A model generated the notes under the pieces. The model was not told the DNA's origin and did not search any database. It saw nothing but the letters and a program-made list of their open reading frames with translations. Of a stretch of DNA of 64,000 bases, positions 37,601-47,770 are shown one piece after another. Within the stretch, counting starts at the first letter, position 1, and each line of letters begins with the position of its first letter. The position numbers and the translations under genes are program-made. Source of the DNA: Sophora flavescens (taxonomy: Eukaryota; Streptophyta; Magnoliopsida; Fabales; Fabaceae); contig JAUPTC010000018.1 of NCBI GenBank assembly GCA_030762895.1, forward strand, positions 248,001-312,000. The letters run 5' to 3'.

Positions 37601-40600
37601 TTCGGTCATAATTAGAGCTTTGGGTGAAAGTTAGGGTTTTGGTTTAAAATTTGGGTTTTTGGTCCAAATTAAGGTTTTGGGTCAAAATTAGTGTTTGGGG
37701 TTTGAATTAGGGTTTTGAGTTAAAAATAAGGTTTATGGGTCAAAAATAGGGTTAGAATTATGGTTTTTGGTTAGAATTAGGGTTTCGGGTCAAAATTAGG
37801 GCTTAGGGTTAGAATTTGGGTTTTGAGTTAAAAATGGGGTTTTGGTTCAAAATTAGGGTTTTGGGTCAAATTTAGGGTTTAGGGTCAAAATTAGGGTTTT
37901 CGGTCAAAATTAGAGCTTTGGGTTAAAATTAGGGTTTGGCGTTAAAATTTGGGTTTTTGGTCCAAATTAGGGTTTTGGGTCAAAATTAGCGTTTGGGGTT
38001 TGAATTAGGGTTTTGAGTTAAAAATAGGGTTTTGGGTAAAAAATAGGGTTAGAATTAGGGTTTTGGGTTAAAATTAGGGTTTCTGGTCAAAATTAGGGCT
38101 TCGGATTAGAATTTGGGTTTTGGTTAAAAATAGGGTTTTGGGTGAAAATTAGGGTTTAAGGTCAAAATTTGAGCTTTGGGTTAAAATTTGGGTTTTGGCT
38201 CCAAATTAGGGTTTTGGGTCAAAATTAGCGTTTGGGGTTTGAATTAGGGTTTTGAGTTAAAATTAGGGCGTTGGTTCAAAATTGGGGTTTGAATTAGGGT
38301 TTTGGGTTAAAATTAGGGTTTCGTGTCAAAATTAGAGTTTTTGGTCAAAATTAGGGCTTAGGGTTAAAACTTGGGTTTTGGGTAAAATTTTGGTTTTGGG
38401 TCATAATTAGGGTTCTGGGTCAAAAATAGGGTTAGAATTAGGGTTTTGGGTAAATTTAGGGTTCTTGGTCAAAATTAGGGTTTACGGTTTGAAATTGGGT
38501 TTTGAGTTTAAATTAGGGTTTTGGGTCAAAAATAGGGTGAAAATTATGGCTTTGGTTTAAAATTAGGGTTTTGGGTTAAAATTAGGGTTTTGATTTAAAA
38601 TTAGTGTTTCGGGTCAATATTAGGTTTCTGGGTCAAATTTTGGGTGTAGGATCAAAATTAGGGTTTATGGTCGAAATTAAGTTTTTGGGTTAAAATTAGG
38701 GGTTTGGGTCAAAATTAGGGGTTTTGGTCCAAATTATGGTTTACTGTTTAAATTTGGGTTTTGAGTTAAAAATAGGATTTTGGGTCAAAAATTGGGTTAG
38801 AATTAGGATTTTGGGTTAAAATTTGGGTTTCGGATCAAAATTAGTGTTCTGGGTCAAATTTAGGATTTAGGGTCAAAATTAGGGTTTGAATTAGTGTTTG
38901 GGGTTTGAATTAGGGTTTTGAGTTAAAAATAGGTTTTGGGTCAAAAATGGGGTTAGAGTTAGGGTCTCGGGTCAAAATTAGGGTTTTGGGTCAAAATTTG
39001 GGCTTAGGGTTAGAATTTGGGTTTTGAGTTAAAAAATGGGTTTTGGGTGAAAATTAGGTTCTTGGGTCAAATTTAGGGTTTATGGTCAAAATTAGGGTTT
39101 CAATTAGGGTTTTCGGTCAAAATTAGAGCTTTGGGTGAAAGTTAGGGTTTTGGTTTAAAATTTGGGTTTTTGGTCCAAATTAGGGTTTTGGGTCAAAATT
39201 AGTGTTTGGGGTTTGAATTAGGGTTTTGAGTTAAAAATAAGGTTTATGGGTCAAAAATAGGGTTAGAATTATGGTTTTGGGTTAGAATTAGGGTTTCGGG
39301 TCAAAATTAGGGCTTAGGGTTAGAATTTGGGTTTTGAGTTAAAAATGGGGTTTTGGTTCAAAATTAGGGTTTTGGGTCAAATTTAGGGTTTAGGGTCAAA
39401 ATTAGGGTTTTGGGTCAAAATTAGAGCTTTGGGTTAAAATTAGGGTTTTGCGTTAAAATTTGGGTTTTTGGTCGAAATTAGGGTTTTGGGTCAAAATTAG
39501 CGTTTGGGGTTTGAATTAGGGTTTTGACTTAAAAATTGGGTTTTGGTTAAAAATTGGTTTAGAATTAGGGTTTTGGGTTAAAATTAGGGTTTTGTGTCAA
39601 AATTAGAGTTTTGGGTCAAAATTAGGGCTTAGGGTTAGATTTGGATTTTGGGTAACATTTTAGTTTCGGGTCATAATTAGGGTTCTGGGTCAAAAATAGG
39701 GTTAGAATTAGGTTTTTGGGTAAATTTAGGGTTCTTGGTCAAAATTAGGGTTTAGGGTTTGAAATAGGGTTTTGAGTTTAAAATAGGGTTTTGGGTCAAA
39801 AATAGGGTAAAAATAGGGTTTAGTGTTTCGTGTCAATATTAGGGTTCTGGGCCAAATTTTGGGTTTAGGATCAAAATTAGGGTTTAGGGTTTGAAATAGG
39901 GTTTTGGGTCAAAATTAAGGCTTTGGGTTAAAATTAGGGGTTTCGGTCGAAATTAGGGTTTACGGTTTAAATTTGGGTTTTGAGTTAAAAATAGGATTTT
40001 GGGTCAAAAATAGAGTTAGAATTAGGGTTTTGGGTTAAAATTTAGGATTCGGATCAAAATTAGGATTTAGGGTCAAAATTAGGGTTTTGGGTCAAAATTA
40101 GAGCTTTGGGTTAAAATTAGGGTTTTGGGTTAAAATTTGGGTTTTTGGTCCAAATTAGGGTTTTGGGTCAAAATTAGAGTTTGGGGTTTGAATTAGGGTT
40201 TTGGGTCAAAATTAGGGCTTAGGGTTAGAATTTGGGTTTTGAGTTAAAAAATGGGTTTTGGGTCAAAATTAGGGTCTTGGGTCAAATTTAGGGTTTATGG
40301 TCAAAATTAGGGTTTGAATTAGGGTTTTGGGTCAAAATTAGAGCTTTGGGTTGAAATTAGGGTTGTGGGTCAAAATTAGTGTTTGGGGTTTGAATTAGGG
40401 TTTTGAGTTAAAAATAGGGTTTTGGTTTAAAATTAGGGTTTCGGATCGAAATTAGGTTTTTGGGTCAAAATTAGGGCTTAGCGTTAGAATTTGGGTTTTA
40501 AGTTAAAAATAGGGTTTTGGGTCAAAATTAGGGTTTTGAGTCAAAATTAGGGTTTTGGGTTAAAATTAGAGCTTTGGGTTAAAATTTGGGTTTTGGGTTA

Positions 40601-42044
40601 AAATTTGGGTTTTGGGACAAAATTAGCGTTTTGGGTTTTAATTAGGGTTTTGAGTTAAAAATAGGTTTTTGGGTCAAAATTAGGGTTTTGGGTCAAAATT
40701 AGAGCTTTGGGTTAAAATTAGTGTTTTGGGTTAAAATTAGGGTTTTTGGTCCAAATTAGGGTTTTGGGTCAAAATTAGCGTTTGGGGTTTGAATTAGGGT
40801 TTTGAGTTAAAAATAGGGTTTTGGGTCAAATTTAGGGTTTAGGGTCAAAATTAGGGTTTTGGGTTAAAATTAGGGTTTTGGGTTAAAATTTGGGTCTTTG
40901 GTCCAAATTTGGGTTTTCGGTCAAAATTAGCGTTTGGGGATTGAATTAGAGTTTTGAGTTAAAAATAGAGTTTTGGGTCAAAATAGGGTTAGAATTAGGG
41001 TTTTGGGTTAAAATTAGGGTTTCGGGTCAAAATTAGGGTTTTGGGTCAAAATTAGGGCTTAGGGTTAGAATTTGGGTTGAGTTAAAACTAGGGTTTTGGG
41101 TGAAAATTAGGGTTTAGGGTCAAAATTAGGGTTTTGGGTCAAAATTGGAGCTTGGGGTTAAAATTTGGGTTTTTGGTTAAAATTTGGGTTTTGGGTCCAA
41201 ATTAGGGCTTTGGGTTAAAATTACGGCTTTGGGTGAAAATTAGGGTTTTCGGTTAAAATTTGGGTTTTTGGTCCAAATTAGGGTTTTGGGTCAAAATTAG
41301 TGTTTGGGGTTTGAATTAGGGTTTTGAGTTAAAAATAGGGTGTTGGGTCAAAATTGGGGTTAGAATTAGGGTTTTGGGTTAAAATTAGAGTTTTTGGTCA
41401 AAATTAGGGCTTAGGGTTAGAATTTGGGTTTTGGGTAAAATTTTGGTTTTGGGTCATAATTAGGGTTCTGGGTCAAAAATAGGGTTAGAATTAGGGTTTT
41501 GGGTAAATTTAGGGTTCTTGGTCAAAATTAGTGTTTAGGGTTTGAAATTGGGTTTTGAGTTTAAATTAGGGTTTTGGGTCAAAAATACGGTAAAAATTAG
41601 GGTTCTGGGTTAAAATTAGGGTTTTGATTTAAAATTAGTGTTTCGGGTCAATATTAGGTTTCTGGGTCAAATTTTGGGTTTAGGATCAAAATTAGGGTTT
41701 AGGGTCGAAATTAAGGCTTTGGGTTAAAATTAGGGGTTTGGGTCAAAATTAGGGGTTTTGGTCCAAATTATGGTTTACTATTTAAATTTTGGTTTTGAGT
41801 TCAAAATAGGGTTAGAATTAGGATTTTGGGTTAAAATTTGGGTTTCGGATCAAAATTAGTGTTCTGGGTCAAATTTAGGATTTAGGGTCAAAATTAGGGT
41901 TTGAATTTGTGTTTGGGGTTTGAATTAAGGTTTTGAGTTAAAAATAGGTTTTGGGTCAAAAATATGGTTAGAATTAGGGTCTGGTCAAAATTAGGGTTTG
42001 AATTTGTGTTTGGGGTTTGAATTAAGGTTTTGAGTTAAAAAATG
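28688..42044 (+). repeat. 13.3-kb super-repeat, copy B (13357 bp)
   Basis: Block landmarks are at 29547, 30917, 32750, 34594, 36891, 38402, 39672 and 41455, with spacings of 1370, 1833, 1844, 2297, 1511, 1270, 1783 and then 1448. These parallel copy A block by block, with the same class order I, II, III, II, III, III, I, III. Lines such as 29341-29520 are identical by eye to 16081-16260. Differences are scattered substitutions plus gains or losses of whole monomers. Short scrambled patches occur at about 30690-30780 and 33915-33955, and a local micro-duplication at about 41985-42040. Confidence 0.9.
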
Positions 42045-44704
42045 GGTTTTGGGTGAAAATTAGGGTCATGGGTCAAATTTAGGGTTTATGGTCAAAATTA
42101 GGGTTTCAATTAGGGTTTTCGGTCAAAATTAGAGCTTTGGGTGAAAGTTAGGGTTTTGGTTTAAAATTTGGGTTTTTGGTCCAAATTAGGGTTTTGGGTC
42201 AAAATTAGTGTTTGGGGTTTGAATTAGGGTTGAGTTAAAAATAGGGTTTTGGGTTATAATTAGGGTTTCGGGTCAAAATTAGGGCTTAGGGTTAGAATTT
42301 GGGTATTGAGTTAAAAATGGGGTTTTGGTTCAAAATTAGGGTTTTGGGTCAAATTTAGGGTTTAGGGTCAAAATTAGGGTTTTGGGTCAAAATTAGAGCT
42401 TTGGGTTAAAATTAGGGTTTTGGGTTAAAATTTGGGTTTTTGGTCCAAATTAGGGTTTTGGGTCAAAATTAGCGTTTGGGGTTTGGATTAGGGTTTTGAG
42501 TTAAAAATAGGGTTTTGGGTCAAAAATAGTGTTAGAATTAGGGTTTTGGGTTAAAATTAGGGTATTGGGTCAAAATTAGGGTTTTGGGTCAAAATTAGGG
42601 CTTAGGGTTAGAATTTGGGTTTTGAGTTAAAAATAGGGGTTTGGGTGAAAATTAGGGTTTAGGGTCAAAATTAGAGCTTTGGGTTAAAATTTGGGTTTTG
42701 GGTCCAAATTAGGGTTTTGGGTCAAAATTAGCGTTTAGGGTTTTAATTAGGGTTTTGAGTTAAAAATAGGGTTTTGGTTAAAAATTGGGTTAGAATTAGG
42801 GTTTTGGGTTAAAATTAGGGTTTCGTGTCAAAATTAGAGTTTTGGGTCAAAATTAGGGCTTAGGGTTAGAATTGGATTTTGGGTAACATTTTAGTTTCGG
42901 GTCATAATTAGGGTTCTGGGTCAAAAATAGGGTTAGAATTAGGTTTTTGGGTAAATTTAGGGTTCTTGGTCAAAATTAGGGTTTAGGGTTTGAAATAGGG
43001 TTTTGAGTTTAAAATAGGGTTTTGGGTCAAAAATAGGGTAAAAATTATGGCTTTGGGTTAAAATTAGGGTTTTGGTTTAAAATTAGTGTTTCGGGTCAAT
43101 ATTAGGGTTCTAGGTCAAATTTTGGGTTTAGTATCAAAATTAGGGTTTAGGGTTTGAAATAGGGTTTTGGGTCAAAATTAAGGCTTTGGGTTAAAATTAG
43201 GGGTTTCGGTCCAAATTAGGGTTTACGGTTTAAATTTGGGTTTTGAGTTAAAAATAGGATTTTGGGTCAAAAATAGAGTTAGAATTATGGTTTTGGGTTA
43301 CAATTTGGGTTTCGGATCAAAATTTGGATTTAGGGTCAAAATTAGGGTTTTGGGTCAAAATTAGAGCTTTGGGTTAAAATTAGGGTTTTGGGTTAAAATT
43401 TGGGTTTTTGGTCCAAATTAGGGTTTTGGGTCAAAATTAGAGCTTTGGGTTAAAATTAGGGTTTTGGGTCAAAATTAGTGTTTGGGGTTTGAATTAGGGT
43501 TTTGAGTTAAAAATAGGGTTTTGGGTCAAAATTAGGGTTTGAATTAGGGTTTTGGGTCAAAATTAGAGCTTTGGGTTGAAATTAGGGTTTTGGGTCAAAA
43601 TTAGCGTTTGGCGTTTGAATTAGGGTTTTGAGTTAAAAATTGGGTTTTGGGACAAATTTAGGGTTTAGGATCAAAATTAGGGTTTTGGGTCAAAATTAGA
43701 GCTTTGGGTTAAAATTAGGGTTTTTGGTCCAAATTAGGGGTTTGGGTCAAAATTAGTGTTTGGGGTTTGAATTAGGGTTTTGAGTTAAAAATAGGGTTTT
43801 GGGTCAAAAATAGGGTTAGAATTTGGGTTTTGGGTTAATATTTGGGTATTGGGTCAAAATTAGGGTTTTGGGTCCAAATTAGGGCTTAGGGTTAGAATTA
43901 GGGTTTCGGGTCAAAATTAGGGTTTTGGGTGAAAATTAGGTTTTAGGGTCAAAATTAGGTTTTTAGGTCAAAATTAGAGCTTTGGGATAAAATTTGGGTT
44001 TTGTGTTAAAATTTAGGTTTTTGGTCCAAATTAGGGTTTGGGTTAAAATTAGGCTTTGGGTGAAAATTAGGGTTTGGGTTAAAATTTGGGTTTTGGGTCA
44101 AAATTAGGGTTTGGGTCAAAATTACTGTGTGGGGTTTGAATTATGGTTTTTAGGTAAAAATAGGGTTTGGGTTGGGGTTAGAATTAGGGTTTTGGGTTCA
44201 AAATTAGAGTTTTGGGTCAAAATTAGGGCTTAGGGTTAGAATTTGGGTTTTGGGTAAAATTTTGGTTTCGGGTCATAATTAGGGTTCTGGGTCAAAAATA
44301 GGGTTAGAATTAGGGTTTTGGGTAAATTTAGGGTTCTTGGTCAAAGTTACGGTTTAGGGTTTGAAATATTGTTCTGGGTCAAATTTTGGGTTTAGGATCA
44401 AAATTAGGGTTTAGGGTTTGAAATAGGGTTTTGCGTCAAAATTAAGGCTTTGGGTTAAAATTAGGGGTTTCGGTCCAAATTAGGGTTTACGGTTTAAATT
44501 TGGGTTTTGAGTTAAAAATAGGATTTTGGGTCAAAATTAGGGTTAGCATTAGGGTTTTGGGTTAAAATTTGGGTTTCGGATCAAAATTAGGGTTCTTGGT
44601 CAAATTTAGGGTTTATGGTCAACATTAGGGTTTGAATTAGGGTTTTGGCTTAAAATTAGAGCTTTGGGTTAAAATTAGAGTTTTGGGTCAAAATTAGGGC
44701 TTAG
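42045..44704 (+). repeat. 13.3-kb super-repeat, copy C (first ~2.7 kb only, cut by gap)
   Basis: Restarts the pattern of copies A and B. Block landmarks at 42903 (class I) and 44274 (class II) are 1371 bp apart, against 1399 and 1370 in A and B. Indel-rich patches lie at about 43900-44200. It runs into the second N run, so the true number of 13.3-kb copies is unknown. Confidence 0.85.
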
Positions 44705-45204
44705 NNNNNNNNNNNNNNNNNNNNNNNNNNNNNNNNNNNNNNNNNNNNNNNNNNNNNNNNNNNNNNNNNNNNNNNNNNNNNNNNNNNNNNNNNNNNNNNN
44801 NNNNNNNNNNNNNNNNNNNNNNNNNNNNNNNNNNNNNNNNNNNNNNNNNNNNNNNNNNNNNNNNNNNNNNNNNNNNNNNNNNNNNNNNNNNNNNNNNNNN
44901 NNNNNNNNNNNNNNNNNNNNNNNNNNNNNNNNNNNNNNNNNNNNNNNNNNNNNNNNNNNNNNNNNNNNNNNNNNNNNNNNNNNNNNNNNNNNNNNNNNNN
45001 NNNNNNNNNNNNNNNNNNNNNNNNNNNNNNNNNNNNNNNNNNNNNNNNNNNNNNNNNNNNNNNNNNNNNNNNNNNNNNNNNNNNNNNNNNNNNNNNNNNN
45101 NNNNNNNNNNNNNNNNNNNNNNNNNNNNNNNNNNNNNNNNNNNNNNNNNNNNNNNNNNNNNNNNNNNNNNNNNNNNNNNNNNNNNNNNNNNNNNNNNNNN
45201 NNNN
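44705..45204. other. Assembly gap, exactly 500 N
   Basis: A second run of exactly 500 N. Both flanks have the G-rich strand on top, but the higher-order subtype changes from the 13.3-kb type to the 296-bp/2.1-kb type. The two contigs are therefore not obviously consecutive parts of one array. Confidence 0.98.
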
Positions 45205-45424
45205 AAAATTAGCGTTTGGGGTTTGAATTAGGGTTTTGAGTTAAAAATAGGGTTAGAAATAGGGTTTTGGGTTAGAATTAGGGTTTCGGGTCAAAATTAG
45301 GGTTTTGGGTCAAATTTAGGGTTTAGGGTCAAAATTAGGGTTTAAATTAGAGCTTTGGGTTAAAATTTGGGTTTTGGGTTAAAATTTGGGTTTTTGGTCC
45401 AAATTAGGGTTTTGGGTCAAAATT

Positions 45425-45720
45425 AGCGTTTGGGGTTTGAATTAGGGTTTTGAGTTAAAAATAGGGTTTTGGGTCATAAATAGGGTTAGAATTAGGGTTT
45501 CGGGTCAAAATTAGGGTTTTGGGTCAAAATTATGGTTTATGGTTAGAATTTGGGTTTTGAGTTAAAAATGGGGTTTCGGTCAAAATTAGGGTTTTGGGTC
45601 AATTTTAGGGTTTAAGGTCAAAATTAGGGTTTGAATTAGGGTTTTGGGTCAAAATTAGAGCTTTGGGTTAAAATTAGGGTTTTGGGTTTTTTGTCCAAAT
45701 TAGGCTTTGGGGTCAAAATT
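45425..45720 (+). repeat. 296-bp higher-order subunit, copy 1 in contig 3
   Basis: Runs between AGCG variant sites. It parses exactly as twelve 19-mers, two 12-mers (AGGGTTAGAATT, AGGGTTTGAATT), one 18-mer and one 26-mer, which sum to 296. It reads as a perfect reverse complement of 12726-13021 by eye. Confidence 0.9.
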
Positions 45721-46016
45721 AGCGTTTGGGGTTTGAATTAGGGTTTTGAGTTAAAAATAGGGTTTTGGGTCATAAATAGGGTTAGAATTAGGGTTTCGGG
45801 TCAAAATTAGGGTTTTGGGTCAAAATTATGGTTTATGGTTAGAATTTGGGTTTTGAGTTAAAAATGGGGTTTCGGTCAAAATTAGGGTTTTGGGTCAATT
45901 TTAGGGTTTAAGGTCAAAATTAGGGTTTGAATTAGGGTTTTGGGTCAAAATTAGAGCTTTGGGTTAAAATTAGGGTTTTGGGTTTTTTGTCCAAATTAGG
46001 GTTTTGGGTCAAAATT
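45721..46016 (+). repeat. 296-bp higher-order subunit, copy 2 in contig 3
   Basis: Directly adjacent to the previous copy, of the same length and monomer order. The last monomer is the standard AGGGTTTTGGGTCAAAATT instead of AGGCTTTGGGGTCAAAATT. A third copy starts at 46017 but diverges after about 60 bp. Confidence 0.9.
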
Positions 46017-47294
46017 AGCGTTTGGGGTTTGAATTAGGGTTTTGAGTTAAAAATAGGGTTTTGGGTCAAAAATAGGGTTTCGGGTCAAAATTAGGGTTTT
46101 AGGTCAAAATTTAGGCTTACGGTTAGAATTTGGGTTTCGAGTTAAAAATAGGGTTTAGGGTGAAAATTAGGGTTTCGGGTCAAAATTAGGGTTTTGGGTC
46201 AAAATTAGTGCTTAGGGTTAGAATTTGGGTTTTGAGTTAAAAATAGGGTTTTGGGTGAAAATTAGGGTTTAGGGTCAAAATTAGTGTTTAGGGTCAAAAT
46301 TAGGGTTTAGGGTTAAAATTTGGGTTTTTGGTCCAAATTAGGGTTTTGGGTTAAAATTAGAGTTTGGGGTTTGAATTCGGGTTTTGAGTTAAAAATAGGG
46401 TTTTGGGTCAAAAATAGGGTTAGAATTAGGGTTTTGGGTCAAAATTTGAGTTTGGGGTTTGAATTATGGTTGAGTTAAAAATAGGGTTTTGGGTCAAAAA
46501 TAGGGTTAGAATTAGGGTTTCGGATCAAAATTAGGGTTTTGGGTCAAAATTAGGGCTTAGGGTTAGAATTTGGGATTTGAGTTAAAAAATGGGTTTTGGG
46601 TCAAAATTAGGGTCTTGGGTCAAATTTAGGGTTTATGGTCAAAAATAGGGTTTGAATTAGGGTTTTCGGTCAAAATTAGAGCTTTGGGTTAAAATTTGGG
46701 TTTTGGGTCAAAATTAGCGTTTAGGGTTTTAATTAGGGTTTTGAGTTAAAAATAGGGTTTTGGGTCAAAAATTGGGTTAGAATTAGGGTTTCGGGTCAAA
46801 ATTAGGGTTTTGGGTCAAAATTAGTGTTTGGGGTTAGAATTAGGGTTTTGAGTTAAAAATAGGGTTAGAATTAGCGTTTTGGGTTAAAATTAGGGTTTCG
46901 GGTCAAAATTAGGGTTTTGGGTCAAAATTAGGGCTTAGGGTTAGAATTTGGGTTTTGAGTTAAAAATAGGGTTTTGGGTGAAAATTAGGGTTTAGGGTCA
47001 AAATTAGGGTTTTGGGTCAAAATTAGAGCTTTGGGTTAAAATTTGGGTTTTTGGTAAAAATTTGGGTTTTGTGTCCAAATTAGGGTTTTGGGTCAAAATT
47101 AGAGCTATGGGTTAAAATTAGGGTTTTGGGTTAAAATTTGGGTTTTTGGGTCAAAAATAGGGTTAGAATTAGGGTTTTGGGTTAGAATTAGGGTTTGGGT
47201 CAAAATTAGGGTTTTGGGTCAAAATTAGGGCTTAGGGTTAGAATTTGGGTTGAGTTAAAAATTGGGTTTTGGGTCAAAATTAGGGTTTCGGGTC

Positions 47295-47770
47295 AAAATT
47301 AGCGTTTGGGGTTTGAATTAGGGTTTTGAGTTAAAAATAGGGTTAGAAATAGGGTTTTGGGTTAGAATTAGGGTTTCGGGTCAAAATTAGGGTTTTGGGT
47401 CAAATTTAGGGTTTAGGGTCAAAATTAGGGTTTAAATTAGAGCTTTGGGTTAAAATTTGGGTTTTGGGTTAAAATTTGGGTTTTTGGTCCAAATTAGGGT
47501 TTTGGGTCAAAATTAGCGTTTGGGGTTTGAATTAGGGTTTTGAGTTAAAAATAGGGTTTTGGGTCATAAATAGGGTTAGAATTAGGGTTTCGGGTCAAAA
47601 TTAGGGTTTTGGGTCAAAATTATGGTTTATGGTTAGAATTTGGGTTTTGAGTTAAAAATGGGGTTTCGGTCAAAATTAGGGTTTTGGGTCAATTTTAGGG
47701 TTTAAGGTCAAAATTAGGGTTTGAATTAGGGTTTTGGGTCAAAATTAGAGCTTTGGGTTAAAATTAGGGG
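47295..47770 (+). repeat. 2090-bp higher-order repeat, copy 2, recognisable part
   Basis: Repeats 45205-45680 nearly base for base. After about 47770 the register is lost within a few dozen bases because small deletions become frequent. The remainder of this copy cannot be delimited. Confidence 0.8.

Larger units (their letters stand above)
15446..44704 (+). repeat. Contig 2: telomere-like 19-bp satellite, G-rich strand on top, three-level hierarchy
   Basis: A continuous tandem array of TTAGGGTTTTGGGTCAAAA and variants such as AGCGTTTGGGGTTTGAA, AGAGCTTTGGGTTAAAA, TTTGGGTTTTTGGTCCAAA, TTAGGGCTTAGGGTTAGAA and ATAGGGTTTTGGGTCAAAA, plus 12-bp short monomers. The landmark CATAATTAGGGTTCT occurs 18 times, 1.25-2.3 kb apart, and the sequence of spacings repeats every eight blocks. 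Homopolymer losses are rare, so the consensus looks reliable over most of the contig. No unique sequence, gene or transposon was seen. Contig 1 and contig 3 do not carry the CATAATTAGGGTTCT landmark in either orientation as far as I could see, so this is a different array subtype. Confidence 0.95.
45205..47294 (+). repeat. 2090-bp higher-order repeat, copy 1
   Basis: The first bases after the gap recur at 47295, and the two stretches stay aligned at an offset of 2090 for at least 500 bp (45205-45700 against 47295-47790). This includes the paired AGAGCTTTGGG / AAATTTGGGTTTTGGG units. The length is close to the 2.2-kb period of contig 1. The start of this unit, read in reverse complement, matches about 10921-11115 of contig 1. 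Confidence 0.85.
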
